A stretch of 64,000 bases of DNA from an uncultured bacterium (GCA_949297765.1 CASFTV010000012.1:54196-118195); one strand, 5' to 3'; numbered from the stretch's first letter, positions 9,241 through 18,758 are shown. Program-made: numbers and translations. Notes: a model not told the origin generated them from the letters alone.

Positions 9241-11105
9241 ACACAATTCCTTTCCGGTCGTTTTTTCTCCTGCATCCAGGACTTGAAAAGAAGAAACAGA
9301 TCATATCCCATACGTCCCGCCAGCACCATTGCGGAAACGCAGAGCAGCTGCCATATTCCCGACAGGAACAGCAGCAGAAACACCCCCGCAAACAGCAGCA
9401 TCCTCCGGTCATTCCGCAGAAACACCGCCACGAGAGCGCAGGAAGCCAGCGCCGCCGCCACCGTCAACCCATTCGCAATCAGGAAGCCGTTTTCAAACTG
9501 CTGAAGTTCCCACTGCAGAAGCCGGGAGAACGTGTAGTTCGACGGAGCCGCCGCAATCAGCGGCAGGAAAACCGCCGCACCCGCCGCAATCCGCTGCTGC
9601 GGAGACGCCTTGTCAAACACCTCCGAGCAGAAAACACAGCCGGGAAGAACCATCAGAACCGTCAGGAGAAAGCGGGAAACATTGTTCCCGATCTGAGGAT
9701 ATCCGGCGAAGAAGAACAGCAGAGGAAAGATCCAGAGACCGAGGACCGTCCGCAGAGTCCGGTTGCGGATCAGCCAGAGTCCGGTCAAACCGAGCGCAAA
9801 ATAGGCGTACTGCGTCGAAAAGATAAAGCGCAGTCCATGCGGAAACACACTCCAGCGGAATCCCTCGTACACCTCTTTTGCGTGCAGATAGTACGGGAAA
9901 CGCAGAAAGTCTCCGAACTGAATCCGGTTCACCACCAGCTGGAGCGAGAACACCGCAAGGAAACAGACCGCCCCTGTTCCAAGAAAACGGAAAAAGAATC
10001 CGGGAGAGCGGAGACGGTCGCGGAAATTCAGAAACAGCAGAAACGCCAGCAGCGGCGCAAACCAGATGTTGTTCAGGCGGACGATGCACGCATACCCGAA
10101 CAGCAGGGACATCAGCGCCAGCGTCAGAAGAGTCCGTTTCCGGTACAGAACCAGCGCAATGCACCCGAGCACACAGACGGTCGAGAGCGTGTCGCTGAGC
10201 GCATTGTAGTGCAGAATCGTATATTTTGTATAAAGGTTGTACGAAAAGTCCAGCGTCGGGAACGCAAAATAAGACTTGTAGATGTTTCCTCCCCACTTCT
10301 CAATGGAATCATACCACTGATCCTGATACTGGTAGAACACCGCAAGCAGCTGGAAAAGGAAAACCGCACCGAGCGATTTTCCGGTGCTCCCCGTCAGTTT
10401 CCGGAGAATGAAGTAGAGAAGCACCAGAGCGAACGCTCCGAGGAAAAACGCATTGAAGATCACATACGGCATTTCGATGTCGTAAAAACATTTTGCTCCC
10501 GTGAAAAAGATGAACGGCTGATACATCAGAGGCAGACCGACCGTATAATTCCACTGAACGCCGGACAGGCGGCCGTGAGAAAGATCCAGCGCGATCCGGA
10601 AATACTGATCCTCGTCCACCGGATGCGAAAAGAGGGTCGGCACACATCCGGAGATGTAGAGCATGAGTCCCCACTGGAACAGCAGAATGGCGATCGCCGG
10701 AAGATAGAAATTCCTCCTGCGGAACGTCTGTTGCGCACAGACCATCGCGGCGAGGACCAGAAGAGTTCCGACGGTCATCCGGAGCGGATCCCGCAGAGGG
10801 AAGTAGCGGACAAAGCGGCCGTTCTCCTGTTCGGTCCCCATCATGCGGCAGCCCCAGATTGTCGTCTGCGGGTTCAGGCGGTACTCCTCCATCCGCAGAC
10901 GGTGAGCCAGTGCATTGCGATGGATATGATAGAGTTTTTCCCCGATTTTTTCAACCTGCATTCCCGGATCCGGTACAATGGCGGCCGGAGCGGAGTTGAT
11001 CTCCGGAGTTCGGAACAGCGGAGTCCCGGGCTCCAGGAACACCGGCTCGCCCGCAACGGAAAAAAGTGCGGCCGACAATAAAACGAAAAGCAGAAAACGG
11101 ATCAT
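9237..11105 (-). CDS. Polytopic GT-C-like membrane protein heading the MoxR/Bat-type operon
   Basis: A 622-residue protein. A signal-like first helix (MIRFLLFVLLSAALFSVAGE) is followed by an extracytoplasmic segment of about 100 residues and then about a dozen hydrophobic helices. The first large loop contains HPVDEDQYFRIALDLSHGRLSG. The acidic D-E-D placement and the overall plan resemble GT-C glycosyltransferases (lipid-linked sugar donors), but no family signature is decisive. The start is ATG at 11105 with GGGGA just upstream; the frame extends further but crosses the promoter. It overlaps moxR by ATGA, which is an unusual head gene for a MoxR operon. Confidence 0.6.
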   Translation of the reverse strand: MIRFLLFVLLSAALFSVAGEPVFLEPGTPLFRTPEINSAPAAIVPDPGMQVEKIGEKLYHIHRNALAHRLRMEEYRLNPQTTIWGCRMMGTEQENGRFVRYFPLRDPLRMTVGTLLVLAAMVCAQQTFRRRNFYLPAIAILLFQWGLMLYISGCVPTLFSHPVDEDQYFRIALDLSHGRLSGVQWNYTVGLPLMYQPFIFFTGAKCFYDIEMPYVIFNAFFLGAFALVLLYFILRKLTGSTGKSLGAVFLFQLLAVFYQYQDQWYDSIEKWGGNIYKSYFAFPTLDFSYNLYTKYTILHYNALSDTLSTVCVLGCIALVLYRKRTLLTLALMSLLFGYACIVRLNNIWFAPLLAFLLFLNFRDRLRSPGFFFRFLGTGAVCFLAVFSLQLVVNRIQFGDFLRFPYYLHAKEVYEGFRWSVFPHGLRFIFSTQYAYFALGLTGLWLIRNRTLRTVLGLWIFPLLFFFAGYPQIGNNVSRFLLTVLMVLPGCVFCSEVFDKASPQQRIAAGAAVFLPLIAAAPSNYTFSRLLQWELQQFENGFLIANGLTVAAALASCALVAVFLRNDRRMLLFAGVFLLLFLSGIWQLLCVSAMVLAGRMGYDLFLLFKSWMQEKKRPERNCV

Positions 11106-11135
11106 TTTCCCCTGTCTCCCGAATGAATTTCCCGT

Positions 11136-11164
11136 ATAATAAATTCCTTTTCGGGGGTTTTCAA
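11136..11164 (-). promoter_or_regulatory. Promoter of the seven-gene MoxR/Bat-type operon
   Basis: On the minus strand TTGAAA (11159-11164) is followed after 17 bases by TATTAT (11136-11141), about 30 bases before the start codon. On the opposite strand TATAAT at 11186-11191 may serve the divergent tatD-type gene, but its -35 is poor. Confidence 0.65.
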
Positions 11165-11217
11165 GTTGATTTTCGGGAAAATGCGTATAATTTATGAGCG
11201 TTATACAGGATCGGCCC

Positions 11218-12015
11218 ATGGAACTTTTCGATACACATCTGCACCTTTCCCCCGACCGGGACAATCATGAGATTGTCTGCCGGGCACAGGAGGCCGGAGT
11301 CCGGAATCTGCTGTTCTGCGCAGGCGGAGTCGAGGACTCTTTGCTTCTCCGGGAGTTTGTCCGTCTTCATGCGGGCTGCTTCTTTGCGGCGGGAGTCCAT
11401 CCGCACGAGGCGGACGCCTTCCGCGGAGATCTTTCGCTGTTCGATCCGCTCGCCGGGGATCCCCGTCTCCGGGCAATCGGAGAGATCGGCATCGACACCT
11501 GCTACTCGTTTTCCGGCTTGGAACAGCAGATTTCCGTCTTTCATTCCATGCTGGAACTTGCGCTGAAATGGAATCTTCCGGCGGTGGTTCACTGCCGCGC
11601 GGCGGAGAAATCGGATGACGCCTACCGGATCTGCGGGGAAGAGCTCTCCGCCTTTGCCGCTCAGGGCGGCCGATTTGTTGTCCACTGCTTCTCCGGAACC
11701 GTGGAGCAGATGGAACAGTTCGCGGAAACCGGCGCGTATTTCGGGGTCGGCGGAATGCTGACCTTCAAGAAGGCGGACAACATCCGCGAAACCGTCCTCC
11801 GGATGCCGGAAGAGAGGATTCTGCTGGAGACCGACACCCCTTATCTGGCGCCGGTCCCTTTCCGCGGAAAACCGAACGCGCCGGAATACCTGCCGCTGGT
11901 GGCGCACAAACTGGCGGAGCTGAAACACCTCTCCGTCGAACAGATCGCCGAACGGACCACCCGGAACGCCTTCCGGTTGTTCGGAATTCAGGAGGAGTCC
12001 GCTCATGGTGCCTGA
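11218..12015 (+). CDS. TatD-family metal-dependent hydrolase
   Basis: A 265-residue TIM-barrel hydrolase of the TatD DNase family, close to the normal length. Metal-binding landmarks are DTHLHL near the start, GEIGID (metal-bridging Glu), VVHCRAAEKSD, VVHCFSGT, and ETDTPYLAP followed by the family's P-x-R-G-K-x-N-P-like motif PFRGKPNAPEYL. The start is ATG at 11218 with AGGA seven bases upstream. The reaction is expected to be 3'-5' exonuclease or phosphodiesterase-like, but TatD paralogues vary. It overlaps the HNH gene by 11 bases. Confidence 0.92.
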   Translation: MELFDTHLHLSPDRDNHEIVCRAQEAGVRNLLFCAGGVEDSLLLREFVRLHAGCFFAAGVHPHEADAFRGDLSLFDPLAGDPRLRAIGEIGIDTCYSFSGLEQQISVFHSMLELALKWNLPAVVHCRAAEKSDDAYRICGEELSAFAAQGGRFVVHCFSGTVEQMEQFAETGAYFGVGGMLTFKKADNIRETVLRMPEERILLETDTPYLAPVPFRGKPNAPEYLPLVAHKLAELKHLSVEQIAERTTRNAFRLFGIQEESAHGA

Positions 12016-12301
12016 CGACTGGATCGACATTCAGAAGGACGACGCTCACGTCGCCCGCGAGCGAGCTCGAGCAAGAGAACTGCGCAACTCCGACTGGTGG
12101 CGCGCGCAGATCGCCCGAGGAATCTGCCATTACTGCGGCAGGAAATTTCCCCCCTCCGAGCTGACGATGGATCATATTGTTCCGGTGGTGCGGGGCGGAA
12201 AAAGCGTCCGCGGCAACGTCGTCCCCTGCTGCAAGAACTGCAACAACGAAAAAAAATATCTCACGCCCGCTGAACTCATCATGAAACAACTGGGGTTGTA
12301 A
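12005..12301 (+). CDS. HNH endonuclease, small
   Basis: A 98-residue single-domain HNH nuclease. The zinc knuckle CHYCGRKF, the catalytic DHIVPVVRGG and the second knuckle CKNCNNEK are all present in order, so the metal site appears intact. The short basic N-terminal extension has repeated RARE-type residues. It starts inside tatD (11-base overlap) and its TAA directly abuts the ABC ATPase start, so the three genes are co-transcribed. Stand-alone HNH proteins occur in restriction, phage and repair settings. Nothing here points to a phage, so a housekeeping repair role beside TatD is a guess. Confidence 0.88.
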   Translation: MVPDDWIDIQKDDAHVARERARARELRNSDWWRAQIARGICHYCGRKFPPSELTMDHIVPVVRGGKSVRGNVVPCCKNCNNEKKYLTPAELIMKQLGL

Positions 12302-13363
12302 ATGGGAACAACTGTTGAAATCAAGGGAATTTCGAAATCCTATGTCCGTAACGTGCGAGTGCTGAATCCGCTGGATCTGACCATTGCCGCAGGAGAGCTC
12401 TTTTTTCTTCTGGGTTCCTCGGGCTGCGGGAAATCGACTCTTCTTCGGATCATTGCGGGCCTTCTGAAACCGGATTCCGGATCCATCCTCTTCAACGGAA
12501 CCGACATTACAAATGCTCCGCCGGAAAAACGCAAGGCGGCGATGGTGTTTCAGAACTATGCGCTCTGGCCGCATATGACCGTATTTGAAAACATCGCATT
12601 CGGACTTCAGATTCAGGGAAAAAAGAAAGCGGCTGTACGGGAAACGGTCATGAACATGCTGGAGCTGGTCCGGCTTTCCGACTGTGCGGAACGGAGAATC
12701 CAGTCGCTCTCCGGGGGACAGCAGCAGAGGGTGGCGCTTGCCCGCGCTCTGGCGGTGGATCCGGCGGTTCTGCTTCTGGACGAGCCGCTGTCGAATCTCG
12801 ACGCCCGGCTCCGGGACTCCATGCGTCTGGAGATCCGCCGGATCTGCAAGGAACGCGGAGTCACCGCCATCTATGTGACGCACGACCGCCGCGAGGCGCT
12901 CAGCATGGCGGACCGGATCGCCGTTCTGGACAAAGGATTTCTCGTTCAGCTCGGCACTCCCCGCCAGCTCTACCGGAGACCGGTCAACAACTTTGTCGCA
13001 GGATTTCTCGGCGATGCGAACTTCCTGCGCGGAACGGTGGCGGCGTTTGAAAACGGCATTGCGGAAATCGACTGCTCCTGCGGACGAATCCGCGCATCGG
13101 CATTCGGAAAACTCGCGATCGGCTGCGAGGTCGAACTGATGATGCGGCCCGAACATCTCCATTTCGAAAAAAGACCGGAAGACGCCAACGGATTCACCTG
13201 CGTTCTGAAGGACGGCGCCTATCTCGGCGACCGGACGGAATGGCATCTCTTCTCCGGGAACGATCCGGTCACAGTGTTCGAAACCGATCCTCCGCACCGC
13301 ACCCCCGGCACGGAGTACCGTCTTCACATCGACCCGGCCCGCGTCATCGTGCTCAACAACTGA
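12302..13363 (+). CDS. ABC transporter ATPase, sugar/polyamine/iron importer type (orphan)
   Basis: A 353-residue nucleotide-binding subunit of the MalK/UgpC/PotA class. Walker A is GSSGCGKST, the Q-loop is VFQNYALWPH, the ABC signature is LSGGQQQRV, Walker B is LLLDEPLSNLDARLR and the H-loop is YVTHDRREAL. A C-terminal OB/TOBE regulatory domain occupies about residues 235-353. It starts on the base after the HNH stop. There is no permease or binding protein in the window. MsmX-like shared ATPases that energise several distant importers are a known arrangement, which is the likeliest explanation. Confidence 0.9.
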   Translation: MGTTVEIKGISKSYVRNVRVLNPLDLTIAAGELFFLLGSSGCGKSTLLRIIAGLLKPDSGSILFNGTDITNAPPEKRKAAMVFQNYALWPHMTVFENIAFGLQIQGKKKAAVRETVMNMLELVRLSDCAERRIQSLSGGQQQRVALARALAVDPAVLLLDEPLSNLDARLRDSMRLEIRRICKERGVTAIYVTHDRREALSMADRIAVLDKGFLVQLGTPRQLYRRPVNNFVAGFLGDANFLRGTVAAFENGIAEIDCSCGRIRASAFGKLAIGCEVELMMRPEHLHFEKRPEDANGFTCVLKDGAYLGDRTEWHLFSGNDPVTVFETDPPHRTPGTEYRLHIDPARVIVLNN

Positions 13364-13390
13364 CCGGCCGCTCCCTTCCAGACAGAAAAT

Positions 13391-13443
13391 GCTCTCTTTC
13401 CCATCGGATTTCCGTCTTCGGGAAGTTTCCGGGAAAAGAGAGC
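13391..13443. terminator. Hairpin between convergent genes
   Basis: GCTCTCTTTCCC (13391-13402) pairs with GGGAAAAGAGAGC (13431-13443) around an inner TTCCG...CGGGAA hairpin, in the gap between the ABC ATPase and lpxA stops. Leftward transcripts would end with ATTTT after the stem. It probably works in both directions. Confidence 0.6.
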
Positions 13444-13477
13444 GTTTCCGCAGGAGCGGAACCGTGCGAAGGGAGCG

Positions 13478-14311
13478 TCAGGCGCGGGTATCGAGCTCGT
13501 CGCGCTGATCGTCGGGAAGACCGACAAATTTCGGATTGCCCGGCATGATGCCGCGTTTCGACTCCTTGATGAATTCGCAGAACAGCCGGATCTCCGGAAG
13601 ATCCTTGATCTTTGGATCGGATTCGATCGCGGCAATGGCGTTCTTGGCGTTGAGGCCTTCAAAGAAGAAGGTTTTGATCGCGTGGCGGATGGCGAGACGC
13701 GTCTCATTGGAGAATCCGGCGCGGCGCAGGCCGATGGTGTTCGGTCCGGTGATGTAGTTGCTTTCGCGGAGCATGCAGAACGGAGGGATGTCCTGCCCGA
13801 TCATGCAGGTCGGTCCGATCATCGCCAGCGACCCGATGCGCGAGAACTGATGAACCAGGACATAGCCGGAGATCACCGCGCCGGTCCCGACCTGACAGTG
13901 TCCGCTGAGCGCGGTATGGTTGGAAATGGTCACCCGGTCGGCCAGCACGCAGTCATGCGCCACATGGACGAACGCCTGAAGCAGGACATGATCGCCGATA
14001 ATGGTTTTCAGGAATTCAAACGGCGGACGGTGCACCGTCACATACTCCCGCAGCACGGTATCGGATCCGATCTCCACAAATGAACGGATTCCCCGATAGA
14101 AACGGTGGTCCTGCGGTTCGCCGATGTAGACGCCGAAATAGATCCGGCAGCGCGGGCCGATCGTCGTATACTGACCGATCTTCACATGCGCGTCAATATA
14201 ACAATCGTCCCCGATCTTCACATCGTCTTCAATGACGGTATAGGGGCCGATTTCCACATTGTTTCCGATTTCCGCTTTCGGGGAGACAATCGCCGTAGGA
14301 TGAATTGCCAT
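13478..14311 (-). CDS. lpxA: Acyl-ACP--UDP-N-acetylglucosamine O-acyltransferase
   Basis: A 277-residue enzyme of the first lipid A step, transferring a 3-hydroxyacyl chain from ACP to UDP-GlcNAc in the cytoplasm. The N-terminal two thirds is a left-handed beta-helix of hexapeptide repeats (I-x-P-x-A-x-V-type turns from residue 1). The active-site segment HVAHDC contains the paired histidines of LpxA. ALSGHCQVG, VHQFSRIG and the C-terminal GLRRAGFS helical domain follow. Length and order match the family. It stands alone rather than in the usual lpxD-fabZ-lpxA-lpxB cluster. The start has GGAG eight bases upstream. It shows the cell makes lipid A. Confidence 0.95.
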   Translation of the reverse strand: MAIHPTAIVSPKAEIGNNVEIGPYTVIEDDVKIGDDCYIDAHVKIGQYTTIGPRCRIYFGVYIGEPQDHRFYRGIRSFVEIGSDTVLREYVTVHRPPFEFLKTIIGDHVLLQAFVHVAHDCVLADRVTISNHTALSGHCQVGTGAVISGYVLVHQFSRIGSLAMIGPTCMIGQDIPPFCMLRESNYITGPNTIGLRRAGFSNETRLAIRHAIKTFFFEGLNAKNAIAAIESDPKIKDLPEIRLFCEFIKESKRGIMPGNPKFVGLPDDQRDELDTRA

Positions 14312-14379
14312 CTCTTTTTCTCCGTTTTTAGTTGAACGTTCCGTCGTTTATGGAAGTATAGCACGGTTTTGAAAAAATT

Positions 14380-16107
14380 CTATTCGCTTTCGCCGGACAA
14401 CGTGAAAAAGTCGAATTTTCCGCGGTTTGCCGCATGAAATCTGCGGAACAGCGCATGGCCCGGCAGATCTTTCCGGATCTGGAGAGCGATCAGCGCATTG
14501 ATCCGCCGGTCCGGCGTCGCCTGCTGGGCGGCATTCACAAAGAAGGCGTTCAGGATCAGGACCTTTGCGGCAAACGGAGTCTGCGCAAGCGCGGAAATCA
14601 GATCGGTATAGTACCGGGGCGGAATCCCCTCAAGACGAAGCAGAACACACTCCGGAACCGCCGTTCCGTCCCAGGGAGTCAGGCGGTAGGAATACAGCAG
14701 CATCCCTCCCTGTTCCGAGAACGCGCCCTTCCGTCCGGCAAGCGGAATCGTATCCTCTCCTCCCTGCGGATTCATTCCGTTGACGACCCCTTTCTGATCC
14801 ACCTGCACGAACCTTGTCCCCGGTGCGACCGCCCGGAAACGGATCAGATAATCCTGTACAGCCTCCGTCCCGTTGTTCCACAACGCCGGATATCCTCCCG
14901 TTGCCGAAATGCAGAGGAAGTGATCCGCCGGAATCTCCCGGATCGCCTTGAAACGGTCGATCCAGTCAACCCGGGTCCAGTGCCGGCGTCCCGCGCCGTA
15001 CGACCCTGCCGCAAGAAGTGCGGCCGCAATCAGCACCGCATACCGGCAGAAGCGGATCGAAAGTCCGTTCCGGGAGATCTTCCGAATCATTCCCGCCGCC
15101 GAAGCGAGCATCCCTCCCGCCGCCAGCGCAATCAGCGGAAGAGACGGCAGATACACGCGCGGAGGGCCCGCAAGTGTGATCACCGCCCCAAAAAACGGGA
15201 AAAAGACCCCGAACAGCACCATTCCCATCTGCACACGCCGGCTCTTCCGGACCGGAATCATCCAGAGAGCCGTCAGCAGAAGAAAAACTCCGCATCCGTA
15301 TTTTGTCCAGCCGCAGAGCGCCGCCAGCGAAGGAAACAGGAATTCACGGAAAAACGGCACGATTCCGGCAACAGCCGAACCGAAACTCTGTCCTGCCCGG
15401 AAATCATTGTAATGCAGCAGAATCCACACAAGCAGGATCACCGCCAGAATGGAATAACTCACGCCGAGCGGGATCAGCGATTTCCAGTTCCGTTTTGTCA
15501 CCCGGCGCAGCTCCGCGACACAGTGCGCCAGCGATATCGGGAACAGCCAGAGAACCGATGTCGGCAGCGCCAGCTCCGCAAGGACCCCGCAGACCGGAAT
15601 CGCCCGAAGCCCCCACCCTCCGCGATTCCGGTAACAGCAGACCACCGCAATGGCATACACGAGAATCAGCATCGTCTGCACGGCATATCCGCGTGCGGTG
15701 ATCGAATAGAGGATCAGCGCCGGATTTGCCGCAACCGGAAGCATCGCCGCCAGAGCCGCAAGACGCGACCGGAACAGCAGGAACGCCAGATATCCGGTCA
15801 GCCCGACCGCCGCAGTCCCCGCCAGAAACGATGGAAAACGGATCGACCACGCCGTCTCCGAAAAGAACAGCATCCATTTCACAAACAGCGAGTTCAGCGG
15901 ATGATTGTTCGGCGTGGCGAGATCGTTGAGGATTGTCCAGAGATCCCGGGCGGAGTAGTTCCGCATCGTCCAGATTTCGTCATACTCCAGTCCGGGGGAA
16001 AACGCAAGGACGCGGAGCAGCGCGGCAAGAATCAGGATTCCCGCTGCGGCGATCAGAAAACACGAAGTTTTCCTCCGTTCCGCCATCCTCTTCTCCGCGT
16101 CCTTCAT
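14380..16107 (-). CDS. GT-C membrane glycosyltransferase (GT39/ArnT-like)
   Basis: A 575-residue integral membrane protein. The first helix is followed by LEYDEIWT, the acidic catalytic loop of GT-C/PMT-type enzymes. Then come NNHPLNSLFVKWM and the aromatic/Arg loop TARGY, both usual in dolichol/undecaprenyl-phosphate-sugar transferases. About ten further helices follow, then a periplasmic C-terminal domain of about 170 residues. It probably moves a sugar from a lipid carrier onto an envelope glycan or protein; the substrate cannot be told. The start overlaps the valS stop (ATGA), so it is co-transcribed with valS. Confidence 0.75.
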   Translation of the reverse strand: MKDAEKRMAERRKTSCFLIAAAGILILAALLRVLAFSPGLEYDEIWTMRNYSARDLWTILNDLATPNNHPLNSLFVKWMLFFSETAWSIRFPSFLAGTAAVGLTGYLAFLLFRSRLAALAAMLPVAANPALILYSITARGYAVQTMLILVYAIAVVCCYRNRGGWGLRAIPVCGVLAELALPTSVLWLFPISLAHCVAELRRVTKRNWKSLIPLGVSYSILAVILLVWILLHYNDFRAGQSFGSAVAGIVPFFREFLFPSLAALCGWTKYGCGVFLLLTALWMIPVRKSRRVQMGMVLFGVFFPFFGAVITLAGPPRVYLPSLPLIALAAGGMLASAAGMIRKISRNGLSIRFCRYAVLIAAALLAAGSYGAGRRHWTRVDWIDRFKAIREIPADHFLCISATGGYPALWNNGTEAVQDYLIRFRAVAPGTRFVQVDQKGVVNGMNPQGGEDTIPLAGRKGAFSEQGGMLLYSYRLTPWDGTAVPECVLLRLEGIPPRYYTDLISALAQTPFAAKVLILNAFFVNAAQQATPDRRINALIALQIRKDLPGHALFRRFHAANRGKFDFFTLSGESE

Positions 16108-18758
16108 CCCATCCGGGCGAGCGCCTCTTCCACGCGGGCGAGCTTCTCTTTGAGATCGGCCAGATACACCTTTGCCTCTTCCACCACTTTCGGCGGCGCT
16201 TTGGCAATGAATTTCTCATTCGAGAGTTTCGCTTCCGACGAGCGGATCCACCCCTGCAGCTCGGTCTGCTGCTTCCGGAGTTTGGTTTTTTCCGCCTCCA
16301 CGTCGATCAGTCCCTTGAGCGGCAGGAAAATCGCGCCGGCGGCGACCAGTGTCGACGGTGCGCCGGAGGCGTCATCGCACACATAATCCTCGCGGGAGAT
16401 CGTCAGTTCGGACGCGTTGAGCAGTCCCTTCAGACAGTCGGAGTTCTCATGGAGATATTTCTCGTATGCGCCGTCCGCCGCCTTGATATGGAAATTCAGC
16501 TTCTTTCCGGGAGGCAGGTTGTAGGAGACGCGCAGATTGCGTCCCGCACGGACCAGTTCATATTTCGCCTCGCAGCGGACAATCACATTTTCCGCATCGG
16601 GAATCGGCGTCGCCGCGGGAAGCGGAAATTCCGCATACATAATGCTCTCCTTCTCCGCCAGGAATCCCATCTGGTGCGCCAGCTCCTCCGTGATGAACGG
16701 CATGAACGGATGCAGCAGCCGGAGCAGTTTCCACAGAGCGTAGTCGAGGACGCGGAGCGCCTGCGCCTTCGCCTCTCCGCCGAGATTGAAACGGACCTTC
16801 GACGCTTCGATAAACCAGTCGCAGAACGAACTCCAGACCAGTTCATAGATATCGTGCACCGCCTGATGGAATTTGAATTCGTCAAGCGCTTTTTTCATAT
16901 CCGCCGCGCAGGCGTCGAGTTTGGCAAGCATCCACTGCTCGTCGGAGGTGAGCTTTCCTTCGCGGATCAGATCGTCCACGCAGGCGAAGTTTGCGGAAAT
17001 CTCCCCCTGCATCCGCCGGAAGCGGCAGGCGTTCCAGAGTTTGTTGGCAAAGTTGCGCCCGATCTCGCACTTCTCGTTGGAGTATTTGATGTCCATGCCG
17101 ACCGGCGCAATGTAGATGATCGAGAACCGCAGCGCATCGGCACCGTACTTTGCGATCACATCCAGCGGATCGGGCGAATTGCCGAGCGATTTGCTGAGCT
17201 TGCGTCCGAGATCGTCCCGGATGATGCTCGTGAAGTAGACGTTCGAAAACGGAATTTTTCCTTTGAATTCGCATCCCGCCATAATCATGCGGGCGACCCA
17301 GAAGAAGATGATGTCCGGCCCGGTCACCAGATCGCTGGTCGGATAGAAATAGTCCTGCTCCGGCGTCTGTTCGGGCCATCCCATAATGGAGAACGGCCAG
17401 AGCCAGGAGCTGAACCAGGTATCCAGCACATCCTCCTCCTGCACCCATCCATCCCCCTGCGGCGGCTCCTCGCCGACGTACATTTCATCGCCGCGGTACC
17501 AGGCCGGGATGCGGTGACCCCACCAGATCTGGCGGCTGATGCACCAGTCCTTGATCCCCTCCATCCAGTGGAAATAGGTCTTCGTCCACCGTTCCGGATA
17601 GAATTTGATGTCTCCCCTGCGCACCGCTTCGATCGCGGGCTTCGCCAGCTCCTCCATTTTCACGAACCACTGCTCGCTGAGCATCGGTTCAATCGGAACG
17701 CCGCCGCGTTCGGAGTAGCCGACCGCATGGGTCAGATCCTCGATTTTCTCAAGCAGCCCCTGCGCCTCCAGTTTTTCCAGAATGAGTTTGCGGGCTTCGA
17801 ACCGGTCCATGCCTTCGAACTCTTTTCCGGCCTTTGCATTGAGATGGGCGGTTTTATCCATCACGTTGATGAATTCAAGGTTGTGGCGGAGACCGACCTG
17901 GAAGTCGTTGGGATCGTGTGCCGGGGTGATCTTCACGCAGCCGGTTCCTTTTTCGGGATCGGCGTGCTCGTCGGCAATGATCGGGATCTCGCGGTCGGTC
18001 AGCGGGAGATGAACGGTTTTCCCGATCAGGTGTTTGTAGCGTTCATCGTTCGGATTCACGGCCACGGCGGTGTCGCCGAACATGGTTTCCGGACGGGTCG
18101 TCGCCACGACCAGATATCCGGACCCGTCGGTCAGCGGATAGCGGAAATGGTAGAACTTGCCCGCCTCGTCCCGGTAGATCACCTCTTCATCGGAGAGAGC
18201 GGTCTTGGAAACGGGGCACCAGTTGATCATCCGCCGTCCGCGGTAGATGTAGCCCTTCTTATAAAGCTCGACAAAGACTTTCCGGACGGCCTTGCTGAGT
18301 CCCTCGTCCATGGTGAAGCGTTCGCGGTCCCAGTCACAGGAGGCGCCGAGTTTGCGGAGCTGGCGGATGATGGTTCCGCCGTATTTCGCCTTCCAGTCCC
18401 AGACGCGCCGGATGAACTCCTCCCGGCCGAGATCGTCCCGACCGATGTTTTCGTTCTTCCGGAGTTCTTTGGCCACCCGCGCTTCCGTGGCGATTCCGGC
18501 ATGATCGGTTCCGGGGAACCAGCAGCACTCATATCCCTCCATCCGGTGCCAGCGCATGAGAATATCCTGAAGAGTGTTGTTCAGAACATGACCCATCGTC
18601 AGGATTCCGGTCACGTTCGGCGGCGGAATCACGATGGAATACGGTTTCTTATCCGGATTCGGTTTCCCTTTGAAAAGTCCGTTCTCCTCCCAAAAGGAGT
18701 ACCACTTCTGTTCGATTTCCGCCGATTCGTATGCTTTCGGCATTTCCTGACTGGCCAT
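16104..18758 (-). CDS. valS: Valyl-tRNA synthetase
   Basis: An 884-residue class Ia synthetase of normal length. The nucleotide-binding motif occurs as PPPNVTGILTMGH, so the usual HIGH tetrad reads TMGH with Thr for the first His. The CP1 editing region contains ATTRPETMFGDTAV, WCISRQIWWGHRIPAW follows, and the KMSKS loop is present as KLSKS. The anticodon-binding helices and the C-terminal tRNA-binding coiled coil (LIDVEAEKTKLRKQQ onward) are also there. The start has AGGAGG five bases upstream. No T-box leader was seen in the upstream gap. It is followed by an overlapping GT-C gene, an unusual operon partner. Confidence 0.97.
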   Translation of the reverse strand: MASQEMPKAYESAEIEQKWYSFWEENGLFKGKPNPDKKPYSIVIPPPNVTGILTMGHVLNNTLQDILMRWHRMEGYECCWFPGTDHAGIATEARVAKELRKNENIGRDDLGREEFIRRVWDWKAKYGGTIIRQLRKLGASCDWDRERFTMDEGLSKAVRKVFVELYKKGYIYRGRRMINWCPVSKTALSDEEVIYRDEAGKFYHFRYPLTDGSGYLVVATTRPETMFGDTAVAVNPNDERYKHLIGKTVHLPLTDREIPIIADEHADPEKGTGCVKITPAHDPNDFQVGLRHNLEFINVMDKTAHLNAKAGKEFEGMDRFEARKLILEKLEAQGLLEKIEDLTHAVGYSERGGVPIEPMLSEQWFVKMEELAKPAIEAVRRGDIKFYPERWTKTYFHWMEGIKDWCISRQIWWGHRIPAWYRGDEMYVGEEPPQGDGWVQEEDVLDTWFSSWLWPFSIMGWPEQTPEQDYFYPTSDLVTGPDIIFFWVARMIMAGCEFKGKIPFSNVYFTSIIRDDLGRKLSKSLGNSPDPLDVIAKYGADALRFSIIYIAPVGMDIKYSNEKCEIGRNFANKLWNACRFRRMQGEISANFACVDDLIREGKLTSDEQWMLAKLDACAADMKKALDEFKFHQAVHDIYELVWSSFCDWFIEASKVRFNLGGEAKAQALRVLDYALWKLLRLLHPFMPFITEELAHQMGFLAEKESIMYAEFPLPAATPIPDAENVIVRCEAKYELVRAGRNLRVSYNLPPGKKLNFHIKAADGAYEKYLHENSDCLKGLLNASELTISREDYVCDDASGAPSTLVAAGAIFLPLKGLIDVEAEKTKLRKQQTELQGWIRSSEAKLSNEKFIAKAPPKVVEEAKVYLADLKEKLARVEEALARMG

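Noticed and set aside
11163..11191. Plus-strand promoter for the TatD gene
   Set aside because: TATAAT is good but no -35 of reasonable quality lies 16-18 bases upstream, so it was not listed.
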